The notes: generated by a model from the sequence alone, not told the origin. A stretch of 64,000 bases of DNA from Mytilus galloprovincialis (GCF_965363235.1 NC_134847.1:59366439-59430438); one strand, 5' to 3'. Shown: positions 25,701 through 36,905, numbered from the stretch's first letter. Made by a program: numbers and translations.

Positions 25701-28700
25701 AAAAAAAGATAATTTCAATCATCAAAAACAAAAAAGCATACACACTATCACAAGACACAATATGTAAAGATATTTATTAGAAAAATTTACCAGGGTTTAT
25801 GTTATTTTCAATTGTGTTTGTTTGCAGACATTTTTAGCCGATTATGGAATGGTTTGGATTGGTGAAAAGAGTGATCCTCACTCAGATGTTTACAATGATG
25901 AAGAGTTGTCCGATGGTAGTAGTGAGGAGTTATGGAGACCAGGTATGTTTGTTTAACCAGTTTAGATAAGCTGCATGTTGAAGACTATACTTTGATCTCG
26001 AATGGTTTACTTTTCTAAATTGTGACTTGGATGGAGAGTTATCTCATTGGAACTCATACCTCATCTTCTTACATCTATTATATGCCAATGTTAATATTGG
26101 ATATGGGCATATCCAGCAGTAAATGTACACACAGGTTCCTTCAATGTTAATCTGATCAAAATAAAAAAATTCAAACTTTTATAGCTGACTATGCGATTTT
26201 ACCCATAGTTGAAGGTCGTACAATAACCGATAGGATTTAACTTCTAAGTCATTTGGTCTTTTGTGGAGAGTTGTCTCATTTGAAATGATATCACAACTTT
26301 TTTTATATCAAATAGTTGTTTCTACATTTTTTCAAATTATTTTGAAATTTTTCTATCGGAAAAAATAGTCAGAAATAATGCTGTAGTTAAACCTATAAAC
26401 AAAGTTGGTAGATTTGTCATAAATGCTTTTAACTAGGGATTATCAAATATGATTGACATATAGTAAAATTAATTTATTTCAGAATCTTCCCTTGCTGGTG
26501 ATGATGACCCTCCACCATCCCCATCGATAGACTATGATAAAATATTAGAAAATATCAAAGACCTCAATGTTTTAGCTGGCGACGGTATTTCCAGAATACA
26601 ACATACAACTGATGGTGCTAGACTAAAGGTGAAATTGATTACCCAGTGTTATCCTTTTATAAAGCAATTAATATTTCATATTTTATTTATAAAATGTTAT
26701 ACAATACAGCATTTATCAAATAAACAAAAAGTAATTAGGCAAACCAAGTGTAGGGGTGAACTTTTGTGTAATTTGTGAGAAATACCCCATTATTGAGATA
26801 ATTATAATCTAATACAAAAAACTTTTGTTAGACTGAATCATTAGCTCTCATTTCAATTAAACTTGTTTTCTGCAGTAAAGTGCTAAATATGTGACTTGAT
26901 TTGAAAGTAGAATGGAATCAGACCAAGGTACATAATTCACCATTTCACTATTCTGGTAAATTTTTTAAAAGTTTACACAAACGTGTTGTGATTGCTTACA
27001 TCAAACTAAATCTATGGAAACTTAACCAATTGCTTGACATTATCTTAATTTTGGGGTATGAAAAATGAGAACTTCCTATAGTCCTTTAGATTCTTATGAT
27101 AACTGACTGCAGCTAAAATAGGATGTTTCACTTAGGAAGGAGGGATAGAGTTTACAAGTCAATTTCAGTGAGGCAAAACCAGACTAAAAGGCTATTTACA
27201 ACAGGGCAAAATCTAGCATACAATTCATTAATCGTAGATATGAAAGTGGAAAGTTCAAGAAGCGCTGAAAACTAAAGCTTTGGTTATATGAACTCTCATG
27301 GACAAAGTCACATGTAATTGACTAATAAATTTTGTAGAAATTTTATGCAGTTGATCCATTTGTTTTGAAGATTGAATGATTTTCTGCTTTAAATTTCAAA
27401 CTATTTTTTATTAACAGATGCCTGACCCAGTTGATTTAGCTTTGTATGCAAATGGTATAATGATGTATAGTGGTCCATTCCGTCCCTTCAGTGACCCACC
27501 AACACAGCATTTACTAAAAGACATATTGGATGGGTATTTCCCATCTGAGTTACAAACAAGATATCCAAGTGGTATTCCTTTTGTAGTGAGTATAGTTTGT
27601 TAACAAATTTAATGTTTTATTATTTGTATGATGATATTTGTGTAAGTTTGTATATTATACTTTAAAGAGATACCAATATGGCTTTGATCTTTGTGAAATG
27701 TAGTCTTATCTACTGTTGAAAATTGTTAATTATTTCCATTTTGTTCACAACTTTGGCTTTCTTAACAACAAAAAAACTTGCAAAATTTGACATTTTCTAC
27801 TGTTTAAAGGAACAAACTGATTGTTGAATATAACGGTATTTATGAAGATAGCTATTGAACTATATTTGGATATCAATACTGAGCTATTATTTATACTTTT
27901 TTTATTTAAAATTCTTAATTTCAGGTAAAACTTTTCACTCTTAAATTCTATATTTAAGTTGTCGTATTCCCAGTGTGCATTAAGGTGCCAATGGCTAAGA
28001 TTTAAGTGACAATATAATCATTTATTTTGTTTTTTTAGGTAAAAGATTTTCGACATACACATTTTGAGATAAAGAAACCCTTGAAAGCATTTAAAGGTGT
28101 TGGACAAACTCTAGGTGGAGGTATTCAACCATCAAGACTAGTAGCTTCCACACTGAACAAAACTACACAGAAATCTGATACACATGAGAACCCAGAACAC
28201 CCTATTAGTGTTTCAGTAACCAACAAACGACCAGGTACGAAATATAAAAATGGTTTAATTTTATCAGTTACCAGTAATGAATAGTGACTACTAATTTTTA
28301 TGCCCCATTTATGGGCATTATGTTTTCTGGTCTGTGCGTCCATTCTTCCGTTCATCTGTCCGTCTGTCCCGCTTCAGGTTAAAGTTTTTGGTCAAGGTAG
28401 TTTTTAATGAAGTTGAAGTTCAATCCACTTGAAACTTAGTACACATGATACCTATGATATGATGTTTCTAATTTTAATGCCAAATTAGAGTTAATACCCT
28501 ATTTTTATGGTCCACTGAAGATAGAAAATGATAGTGCGGATAGGGCATCCGTGTACTATGGACACATCTATGTTTATACTTCTTTTAAATTGCAATATTT
28601 ATATTCCCAGCTTACGGTAGACTCTTAGTAGATCTAAAGAAGCATTATGTTTTTTTGAAAGATGGGTTTCGTCTGTATCAATTTAAAGTTTTTGTTTGAG

Positions 28701-31700
28701 GAAGCTACGTGGTCACATCAACTTTTAACCTTGTACACATAATCATTATGAATGTGTATAACATATATGCAAATTATTGTTTTTAAGATTTCATGGTTCA
28801 TTGAACATTGAAATACGATTGTGCAAAGGGCACATATTTACATATTTTTACTGATATTCTGTTCTGATGTTGAAGTACAATTTTGTGAATTTTTTTACCA
28901 ATAAACATCTTTGCTGAAATAGTTTAGATAGAAATTATCTTCATGTAAATCCACATAGTCTAATCAATGCTGCAATATTATTATTTTCTAAGTGAATTGA
29001 TAATAAACAATAATTTCATAATCAGGAAGTAAGATAGTTCTAATACTGTAGATTCATTTATTTTTGTTGGTACCAATTTTCGTGGTTTGAGGAAAACTTG
29101 CATATTTGTGGATATTTAATTTTGTTATGACGGAAAAGTCTGCATTCATTCCTTTAGAAAATTTTGAATTCATTGAACATTTAAATTCTTGTTCCCCTGT
29201 ATCCACAAAACCCACTAAAATTGTTATCCAACGAATATTAATAAATCCACAGTAATAAATACATCTAATATATGGTACATTCATACAAAAAATTATCTCA
29301 AGAAGCCAAAATCAATTGAAAGTAAAATATTTGTGCTGTCTTGCTGTTTTACATGGTCTGTTGTTATAAACAGATCTAAATAGTTATAACAATATACAGG
29401 TGAAAGACAGATCTTTGTAACTACATGGGCCACTCTCTTTGCAGTGTTTATAACATAACAAATTTTTTACGACTAATAAAAAAAACCATCTTCAGTATTT
29501 TCTTTATTTTATGAAAAAAATAATATTGTAATATGCATATTTTTATTTTTAGGTAAAACCTTGACGAAAGACCAATTTTTAAACAAATTACCACAATCTG
29601 TTGTTAAAGGTGGAAAGATTGTAGATATTAGAAACACACTGAATGAACATCTAAGTGTAAGTCAATTATTATTAAGAGCATTGAATTTTTATGCCCCACC
29701 TACGATAGTAGAGTGGCATTATGTTTTCTGGTCTGTTCAGGTTTGAGTTTTTGGTCAAGGTAGTTTTTGATGAAGTTAAAGTCCAATCAACTTGAAACTA
29801 AGTACACATGTTCCCTATGATATAGGCTTTCTAATTTAAATGCCAAATAAGATTTTTTATCCCAATTTCACGGTCAACTGAACATAGAAAATGATAGTGT
29901 GATTGGGGCATCTGTGTACTGTGGACACATTCTTGTTATCCCCAGTTGAACACAGATCATTGCATTGGGAAATTCTGGTGTCCTTCCATCTGTCCCATAT
30001 TGTTAGTATTTTAAGGCCGACAAAACTCATAAGTTTTCAATAGAATTTTATGTCCAAGGTTAACGTTCATCAACATATTAGAAAAAATATCTGCAGGGAT
30101 CAAATATCTTTTGGGAGTTATACCTCTTGAAATGAAATACTAATTGTAAAATCAACTTTTCAAACTACAGTTTATTCAAATTAATGTTTAAAGTTAACAT
30201 CAGAAATATCTTGGATAAGTTTTAATATTCATCTTGATCAAGAATTATTTAAAGATGTTGCGCCACTTTGAAATGTAAACAGTTTGGCAAATCAAGATGC
30301 AAGGAGCTTTAGCTGTCATATTCATTACCTACAGATAGGACACCATATCTAATTAACCCATGATATGACCTCTGAGGACTGCTGATGATCATTTGACCTT
30401 ATATAAACACCAATATAAACAGACCCATGAAATAGTATTTGATGAATTTTCTTGGTCTGTTTGAATTCAAGTCATAGATTAAAAGAATATGTCATCATCT
30501 TATAACCTGTTTAAAAACAATTTATTTTACCTGTTTATTTTAGGATAAGACAAAGAGTGAGAAACCAGTTGTAACAGTCGTAGAAACAGAAACAGTTAAT
30601 GAATTAAAGAAAAGGTTAGTACAATAAGGTCAAACAAAACAAGAAAAGCAGGTGATTTATCATGTTATCTATTACTTGCATAAAGAGATATTATTCCTGT
30701 CATATCACTTGATATGAACTTGTTATTTAATTAAAAAAATAATAATAAAATTTGCCGATGGTGTGTTATTATATCAAAATAAAATAACTTGATTGATATA
30801 AATTAATATCTAATTCTCACTCTTTATGAAACCTATAATTTCTTACCATAAATTGAGTCTATAATAAATATAATGTTTTTAATGAACATGCATACACATC
30901 TATTTGTTAATGTTAATCCACTGCTAATTAAAATGAGTTCTTTCATTTATCTATATATAAAAATGTGGCGAGATTGTGGAACAAAGGTAAATCACAATAG
31001 TAGGTATCTGAAAACTGATGAATATATTTTTTTACCAGGTTAGAACTTGAAGAGTCAGTCAGACCATCAACCCCAAGGAATATAACAACACTGAGAATTA
31101 AATCAGAAACAGGCAATCAGACATATATCTTAAAGATGAAGTTTAATGAAACTGTAGGTGATCTGAGGAAATATTTAAATCTACAAAGGTATGATTGAAA
31201 GTAAATTATAGATAATTAACATGGTATTAAATATGTGGTGGATTTGTACCAGTTTTACATTTAAACTTTACTAGAATTAGACTAAAATAGGACTAGTGTT
31301 CATTCTTATGCTGTACTGGTACACCATTGTCCCAGGTTAGGGAGATGATTGGGATCCTACCAACATGTTTAACCCCACTTCATTCTGTATGTATGTGTTT
31401 GTCCCAAAGTCAGGACAATCGACTTCAAACTTAGTATACATGTTCCCTATGATATGATCTTTTTAATTTTAATGCCAAATTAGAGGGTTTACCCCAATTT
31501 CACGGTCCACTGAACATAGAAAATGATAGTGCGAGTGGGGCATTCGTGTACTGGGGACACATTCTTGTTTATATATATCATAGAAACATTATTGAACTCA
31601 TGGCCTTTTCATGAAAAACTGAGTATTTATTCAATGATACAATTATGAATCTGATTAGGTAAGATACAGGCAATCTACTAAACCATTTTCTTCTTGGATG

Positions 31701-32236
31701 AGCTTATCTGTACAAGAATATTGATAGATATAGTCTGTCTACCAAACCCCTCTTTTATTGAGCTTTTTACATGTACATTACTACAACAAATTTAATATCT
31801 GCACTTATATTTCAATTTTCACTTAAATGTACTTTCCATTCATATCTAAATATGAATCCCTGATTACTTATAGAAATCAATATCACATTTTACAATGAAT
31901 TTTTATTTTAAATTGAGAGAAAGACTTGTATTGTAATTTTGTCCCTTCAGCAACATGAGTTTTTTAGAGTGTTAGCGTATCACTTTTTGATACATAGTTT
32001 GTATGTAGTATTGGAAAAGCTATCTACACATCATATCTATTAAGTTCATAAGCATCAAATGCATATTATTTTATTTACATACTTTCCATTTCAGATCACC
32101 AGCAGAATCAGACTTCAATATAGTTTCTGCCTACCCAAATAAAACACATACTGATGATACAAAGACATTAGAAGCTAGTGGACTTGTACCTAATGCAGTT
32201 CTACATCTTCGACAAAAGAAGGGGTCATTTTCATAA
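10720..32236 (+). CDS. UBXN11: UBX domain-containing protein 11 (Socius), 17 coding exons, complete
   Basis: Coding exons are 10720-10775, 11512-11547, 12918-12968, 16066-16103, 18769-18927, 19253-19339, 23192-23286, 23784-23844, 24585-24658, 25828-25942, 26483-26628, 27418-27585, 28039-28234, 29553-29656, 30544-30614, 31039-31188 and 32095-32236. All introns are GT..AG, all phases match, and the sum is 1749 nt (582 aa). The N-terminus MSSPLSSLKKSHKQSLLP resembles vertebrate UBXN11. Residues about 143-233 form a coiled coil (DKRIKILEEKLQIV) ending in FLADYGMVWIGE, also family-typical. A SEP domain starts near residue 307 (LALYANGIMMYSGPFRPF, ILDGYFPSELQTRYPSGIPF). A UBX domain spans about 498-578 (LRIKSETGNQTYILKMKF to ASGLVPNAVLHLRQKK). 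SEP/UBX proteins generally act as p97/VCP cofactors, and UBXN11 is reported to bind Rnd GTPases. The loop that carries FPR in p97 binders reads YPNK here (residues 549-552), so p97 binding may be weak. The promoter was not identified. Confidence 0.93.
10858..11500. other. UBXN11 intron 1
   Basis: Contains a small hairpin at 10899-10938 (ATCTGAGAC with GTCTCAGAT). It also has two related short segments, AAAGAGTTATGCCCCTTGGA near 11011 and GAAAGAGTTATTCCCCTTAG near 11197, suggesting degenerate repeat fragments. Confidence 0.4.
12140..12285 (+). repeat. Family A dispersed repeat, 3' part, in UBXN11 intron 2
   Basis: Carries TTTATAGCTTGTCGCTCATT, GCCAAGGCTCCTTGTTGG, TACAAATTGTGACTTGGATA and AGTTGTCTCATTGGCACTTA, the shared tail of family A. 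It is the reverse complement of the copies at 405-735 and 46660-46965. Confidence 0.75.
13580..13865. mobile_element. Degenerate MITE family T1 copies in UBXN11 intron 3
   Basis: Repeated ATATTTGTGGATATTT boxes at 13611 and 13708, and an end reading GGTATCCAATGAATAAAGAA followed by GAATCCACAGTA, match the ends of the family T1 elements at 29044 and 48306. The copy is rearranged, apparently one and a half copies. Confidence 0.6.
14245..14622 (+). repeat. 41-bp tandem repeat, about nine copies, UBXN11 intron 3
   Basis: The unit includes ATCTGTTAAATATTTTAATT, GATGTTGGTTGAACTACAGG and T. The central copies alternate between TTGAAT...GCTG and TTAAAT...GATG variants, so the real period in 14430-14600 is 82 bp. 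The left-hand copies are more diverged. Confidence 0.95.
15737..15944. mobile_element. 208-bp MITE with about 30-bp TIRs, UBXN11 intron 3
   Basis: Left end TACCATTTGATTTTTATGGG then GCTGGGGGGTTAG. The right end CTAGCCCCCCTCCCCATAAA then ACTCAAATGGTA is its inverse. If TA is the target duplication, the element begins CCATTTGA, as expected for Tc1/mariner-like insertion. The interior is family G repeat sequence (CCTGCCTTTATATTTTTCAC). Confidence 0.8.
16655..16725 (+). repeat. Dispersed repeat tail fragment, UBXN11 intron 4
   Basis: Contains GGGTTGTTGTCTCATTGACA and CATTCCCCATTTCCATTCTC, recognised from memory as the end of a common mussel repeat and related to the family A tail (TTGTCTCATTGGCA). 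Confidence 0.5.
18256..18722 (+). repeat. Dispersed repeat family B, UBXN11 intron 4 (internal duplication)
   Basis: Begins with a small hairpin, TATGCCCCACCTACGATAGT...GAGGGGCAT, followed by a TCCGTCCGTC-rich stretch and GTTAAAGTTTTTGGTCAAGG. It ends GTACTTTGGACACATTCTTG. The 165-bp middle part is present twice. It ends about 47 bp before exon 5. Other copies lie at 28291, 29687, 31370 and 33948. Confidence 0.9.
20473..20606. mobile_element. Foldback element, UBXN11 intron 6
   Basis: Arms 20473-20533 and about 20547-20606 pair over most of their length (AATTTATCGGGTCAATAAAA against TTTTATTGACTAGATAAATT, plus GTGCAATTGT/CACAATTGAACGTG outside). The 12-nt loop reads GAGGCAAAGCCA. Confidence 0.8.
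21361..23122 (+). repeat. Dispersed repeat family C with three 500-bp subunits, UBXN11 intron 6
   Basis: Starts TAGCTCACCTGGCCCGAAGG and ends GGTGAGCGACACAGGCTCTT then TAGAGCCTCTAG. Subunits begin at about 21431, 21931 and 22428 (TTTTACAAAAATCTTCTTCT, AACTTGGCCACAATCATCAT, CAACCAAGATGGCCGCCATG). A degenerate fourth begins near 22921. The GAGCTCACC/GGTGAGC ends form short inverted termini. It makes up almost half of this intron. Confidence 0.9.
23856..24103. mobile_element. Foldback element family F, copy 2, beside UBXN11 exon 8 donor
   Basis: Arms AGATTATTGTTGGTCATCTC and GAGATGACCTGATAATTT flank a loop with TTGAGCCGGTACAGAG. An inverted pair TTTATCGCTATTTTACC / GTAAAATAGCGATAATAC follows. 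The plan is as in copy 1 at 2761. The first base of the arm lies 12 nt after the exon 8 end (23844). Confidence 0.85.
25499..25695. mobile_element. Degenerate MITE family T1 fragment, UBXN11 intron 9
   Basis: Starts TACTGTGGATTCATTATTAA and continues with GAACCACAAAATGAAA, parallel to the starts of the copies at 48053 and 48306. The right end is not clear. Confidence 0.45.
25995..26310 (+). repeat. Two partial family A repeat tails, UBXN11 intron 10
   Basis: AAATTGTGACTTGGATGGAG and TTATCTCATTGGAACTCATA near 26015-26070, then TTTTGTGGAGAGTTGTCTCA near 26260. Both match the family A terminal box. Confidence 0.6.
28291..28575 (+). repeat. Dispersed repeat family B, UBXN11 intron 13
   Basis: TATGCCCCATTTATGGGCAT, GTTAAAGTTTTTGGTCAAGG, and an end GTACTATGGACACATC. 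It begins 56 bp after exon 13. A more diverged relative (CAAAGTTTTTG-like box, GTGCAAAGGGCAC) follows at about 28600-28840. Confidence 0.8.
29044..29254. mobile_element. MITE family T1, UBXN11 intron 13
   Basis: Starts TACTGTAGATTCATTTATTT and ends ATTAATAAATCCACAGTA, an inverted pair. Internal boxes CATATTTGTGGATATTTAAT and GAACATTTAAATTCTTGTTC correspond to boxes in the copies at 48053 and 48306. Confidence 0.8.
29687..29940 (+). repeat. Dispersed repeat family B, UBXN11 intron 14
   Basis: TATGCCCCACCTACGATAGT, GGTCAAGGTAGTTTTTGATG, and an end GTACTGTGGACACATTCTTG. It starts about 30 bp after the exon 14 donor, and an open frame accidentally runs from the exon into it. Confidence 0.85.
31370..31570 (+). 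repeat. Dispersed repeat family B, 5'-truncated, UBXN11 intron 16
   Basis: Carries the downstream half of family B (ACTTCAAACTTAGTATACAT, TTTCACGGTCCACTGAACAT, GTACTGGGGACACATTCTTG) without the TCCGTCCGTC head. Confidence 0.8.
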
Positions 32237-33947
32237 CATCATCTTTGAACACCTAGAAATAAACCAAATAGCCTCATGGCTTATACTGTCTTACATTCCA
32301 TTCTATGAAGAAGGAAACTAGATTGAGTTGACATTAGGGTTACATTTTATAGGGTTTAGATACTCTGACACAACATGACATGAGCTTGTCTCTACATGTA
32401 TCCATAATACTGTCATGTTTTGGAAAAAATCTGTTTTACGTTATTTAACCATTTTGTTTTTAAATCATTTGCTAAAACACAAGTAACTGATCTTACTGAC
32501 TTTTCATCAATATTGCTTTTAGTACTGTATAGGGAAATGTTTTTTTCCTTTTATATAATCAAGAAAATATAATTCACAGAATTTATGCATGAATCTCAAA
32601 TTCTGGATTTTTGTAGAGAAGTTTGGCAGTATGAGATATTGTCAAAATTGATGACTAGAATTTTTATGTTTGCCATGTTTTTGTCTTATATTTTGTTTAA
32701 TTATTTTTATTTTTATTATCCAATATGCATGAAGTCTAGGTCTGAAGACATAAGCAACCAGAATCAATCTAAAAGTTTGAAGAAAATTACTGAGGTTTTT
32801 TTTAACAGAAGCTTACATATGACAGCTGAGGTTTTTTGTGTGTGTACATACAGATGTAGATTGAGGCATTTTCTGTCACAAATTTAGTTCATAGTGTCAT
32901 ATACTGAGTTTTCTTCAGATTGTTAGCAGAGCAGAAAAAGGAATCTGTAATAGTGAAACCTCAAATTTCCCCAAAAAATGGAAGTGTTAATTTTAAATGC
33001 AATTTCAGAAATATTGTTTATTTATTCATTTTCTTATTGCATTGTGATGTTGTCAAAAGATATTGTAATAAACCATGAATATTACAGTTAAGATGATGGA
33101 ATTATTGTAACCAATCAATTAAATGGGCATTTCAAAGAATTATTGGGCTACATCCTTGGTGAGATTTTTGGCAGCTTAAGAATATTATCAAAATTCAGTT
33201 TTGCTCAAATATATATTTTTAAAAGTTGTAGTATGTTAACCTTTCATAGAAATTTATGATTAGTTATTACTTTTACTTGAATATTACATTTTTGTGGGGA
33301 TCTGTATTTAAAAGCATGTTATATAATTTGTCATTCTAAAATAATGTAGGACTTGAATCACCAGATTATAGATATTTTGTTGTACCTCATCAGGGCGAGA
33401 TTCAATTTGTTTCAACTAATTTATCTCAAACTTTATATTGGTGTTGGGATTTCTCAAAGTAATTCTCTATGTAATTTAAGTTTTTAAGAGTTATTGGACT
33501 TTAACCATCAAATTTAAGACATATACAAAAGGATATCCTCATGCAAATTGTTTTGCAGAACCAGTTTAACTGACTTCTGTTTTTATTAATTATTAAATGT
33601 ACCATTAAATTGATATAACAATTCCAATATCCAGATGCATATTTGAATACTGGTGCAGCTTTTTATTGTTGTTTGTATGAGGTTATAAGACTAACTCCAT
33701 GTTGTTGCATTTTATCAACGTGAAATATGATATATCCATTTTTTCAAAAATACCGTAGTTAAATATGCATACCATAATTAATATACAGAAGCAATCTGGT
33801 ACTTAGAGACAAATCTTAGTAGACATTTATCTGTTGGAAATAGATTATAGAAGGACAACATTTTATTAACTGGTCTTCCTAAAATGTGATTTTAGTCAAC
33901 AAAAAGAGATTGTTAATGACATTATTTAAATGCTTATCACATGTGTT
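32237..33947 (+). other. UBXN11 3' UTR and downstream sequence
   Basis: AATAAA lies at 32258-32263, only 22 nt after the stop, and another is at 33067-33072. The latter is a more usual distance for an animal 3' UTR. No other gene is visible, and the short open frame at 32585-32887 has no recognisable domain. Confidence 0.4.
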
Positions 33948-34203
33948 TTGTTTTTTATGCTCCATTTATGGGCATTATGTTTGGTCTGTGTGTCCGTTTG
34001 TTCGTCCCTTCGTGGGTCCCACTTCAGGTTAAAGTTTTTGATGAAGTTGAAGTCCTATTAACTTGAAACTTAGTTCACATGTTCCTTGTGATATGATCTT
34101 TCTAATGTTAATGCCAAACAAGAGTTTTGACCCCAATTTAATGGTCCACTGAATAATTATATTGCCATTGGGGCATCTGTGTACTATGGACACATTCTTG
34201 ATC
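33948..34203 (+). repeat. Dispersed repeat family B, downstream of UBXN11
   Basis: TTTATGCTCCATTTATGGGC, GGTTAAAGTTTTTGATGAAG, ending GTACTATGGACACATTCTTG. Same orientation as the intronic copies. Confidence 0.8.
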
Positions 34204-35250
34204 TTTATCCATTTCTTCCTTCATTCCAATAGATGTTTATTTTTTTTATTTCCAAAAAGATAACAGATTTTATTCAATGGTAAGATGAATAGTCATTTTA
34301 AAACATCTTCTGTATTTTATTGATTTGTCTTTTGTTTTATTGGTGTGGATGGATATGTTAAAACATGCAAGTTTATAATGTTTTTATGTCTGAGTACCGG
34401 TATATTTTTATGATTATTATATGTAACTTTTTTTTCATGATATTTGCTTTATTTATTTTTAGCATTTATTATGAAAATTCTAGTCGTCATCTGCAATGAA
34501 CATACAAGCACTGGTCACTTTATATGTTTTATTATGTTATTCTTCACATAGGAGGTAACTCCTGCATTCATGGCACAATTTGTGATAAGATTATATTGTA
34601 AAAATGCTTACAACAATGAAAAAACTTAAGGAGATTTTTGAATTAACAAAAATGTCTATTATTATTTTAAAGGACAAACAATGTATTTTGTGATAATTTA
34701 TTGAAATATTTGACATTATTTTATCAAAAATAAAATATGATATTTAGCTTCTTTTTTTTCTATTATGTTCCATGGAAATATAATCTATGTTATTACATTT
34801 TTTCCTCTTTGGCAATTTCATTCTATTTTAAATTGTCTTTAATACCAATTCTTTATTCTAACAAGCATTTAATCAAGCTAGACTTTGATATCACTCTGCT
34901 GTCTAACAGCTAGGTCCATTTCAGACTGCCGTTTTTAAGCCATCTTAGCAAACTCATACTAAACTATATGTTGAACTACTGTCACACAGGTTAAAAATAT
35001 CAAGTTGATTTTTTTTTTGTCTAGTAGCTGTGACTACCCGCCCTAGGGAAAGTGATCTGGAAGTGTTACCTAACTACCAAAAAGCTTAATATTTTGGAAG
35101 GTAGAAGACCTAATTCCTTCATACTTTGTATAGATGCCTTATGTATTAAGTTTTCGATTGTCATTCACCTAATTTTCATGGTTCAGGGACTATTTGAAAA
35201 AAAGTTTAGAATTTTAGTATTCTTAATTTCTTTCTTATTATGAGTAAAAG
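34204..35250. other. Intergenic, no gene recognised
   Basis: AT-rich. A possible plus-strand polyadenylation signal (AATAAA in CAAAAATAAAATATGATA) lies near 34730. Nothing else could be supported. Confidence 0.3.
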
Positions 35251-35254
35251 AATA

Positions 35255-36905
35255 ACTATATATGGTATGTGTGTACCTTGCAAGGTCCTCATGTCTGTCA
35301 CAGTTTTCATTTGACCTCAATCTCATTTGGGGGATCAGTGAACAAGGTTAAGTTTTCCTGATCAAGTCCATATCTCTGATACTATAAGCAATAGGTCTAA
35401 TATATGTGGTATATCAAATGATTGCATGTAAGGTGTACATGTGCAACTGGCAGGTGCTATGTGACCTTGACCTCATTTTCATGGTTCTGTGGTTTTAGTT
35501 TAGATTTGATTTTAGGTCTGTTTTTCTAATGCTGTGCAATAGGTCAACTATATTTAGTGTATGAAAATATCTTATGATTTACATGTCAGTCTGGCATGTT
35601 TCATTTGACCGTAACCTCATTTTTACGGACTTTGCTCAATGTTAAGTTCTTTGGTCCGATTAGGCCAATTAAAATTAATTGATAGATTTTCATCCCCGCC
35701 CGCCCCTCTGAAATCATCCCGCCCAGATTTTTTTTATTTTAAAAAATATACGATTTCCTGATTTTGTTAATTTCTGTTACCGATAATATAAACATCAATG
35801 ATTTTGTTTCTTTCAAAACTTCCTGTTTTAATTTTCGTTTTTCGTATTTCTTCGAGTAATTTAGAATAACTCTACAGATCTATGATGACAAAAACATCTA
35901 CCGAGAATAGAGATTGATTACGGGAAGGGCATAAAATATTAGGGTTACAATTAATACGCTGTTCCAAGAATGCAAATCGCTGCGGCATGACACAAATTTC
36001 TATGATTAGAAAACCATGGAAATTATTATTGATACTGTAAAATGTCAATGACTTTGTGTCGGGAATTTTGGACTGTGAATGATATCCCAAGCTCAAGAAT
36101 TGTGGAACACGTTGGTACAAAAATGACTGGATTAAACAATTGACACAAGCTCAAACTTGTTAGATTTTTGAGATATATTGAGTTCAAAAAGTCGGCAAAC
36201 ATACATTTTGTAGATTTATCCATGGCTATTCTTTTTTTGTCGAGAAACAGCAAACAACCTCTGCCCCAATACATGTAGAACAGTGTTTGCCAATCAGAGA
36301 TATTAATTTGAAAATTTGAAAAATTATGTACGATTCGTTGTACATGTATATACATGCTAGAAGCTTATACTCTTGCATATATGAAAGAAACGTCACAAGA
36401 TGGTTTGATATGAAATAAAAAATTAAAAATAAAATCCTCCCTCCCGCCCCATTTTTTTCAAAAATTTGGATGAAAATCTACTTATTAAATTGAGTTGGCC
36501 TTATCTTATATTATAAGCAATGAGTCAACTATATTTGGTGTATGGAATGATTGTAAGGTGTACATGTCTGTCTGGCAATTGCCATCTGACCATGACATAT
36601 TGTTCATTGGTCAATCTTTATATTTCCTGGTTTGTTTGTTTCTTAGAAACTATATGCAATAGGTCAATTATATCTAAAGCATGTAATGATTATAAGGTGT
36701 GCATATCTGTCTGGCAGGATTCATCCTACCTTGACCTTATTTTCATGGTCTAATGATCAATGATAAATTTTCTTGGTTAAGTTTGTTTCTTAGATATTTT
36801 GTGCAATAGGTCAACTAATAGTATATTTAAAGCATATTTGGTGTATGGAATGATTCTAAGGTGTACATGTTTTTCCAGTTTGGTCTATCCGACTTTGGCC
36901 TCTTT
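35255..36905 (+). repeat. Degenerate satellite, family D, interrupted by a TIR element
   Basis: Monomers of roughly 180 bp share GTATGGAATGATTGTAAGGT, GTACATGTCTGTCTGGCA, TGACCTTGACCTCATTTTCA and GCAATAGGTCAACTATATTT. Copies lie at 35255-35659 and 36504-36905. The split between the two halves is caused by the element at 35663-36500, because the sequence continues in register across it. Confidence 0.85.
35663..36500. mobile_element. 838-bp non-autonomous TIR element, PIF/Harbinger-like, TTA target duplication
   Basis: Left end GGCCAATTAAAATTAATTGA then TAGATTTTCATCC. Right end GGATGAAAATCTACTTATTA then AATTGAGTTGGCC. These are inverted over about 33 bp. TTA occurs directly outside both ends (35660-35662 and 36501-36503), and removing the element plus one TTA restores the host satellite. 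Three-base TTA/TAA duplications are typical of PIF/Harbinger. The longest internal frames (82 and 109 codons, minus strand) show no DDE transposase motif. Confidence 0.88.

Noticed and set aside
35872..36355. 82- and 109-codon minus-strand frames inside the TTA-flanked element as a transposase
   Set aside because: No DDE, Myb or other transposase motif is visible, and composition is that of random AT-rich frames.
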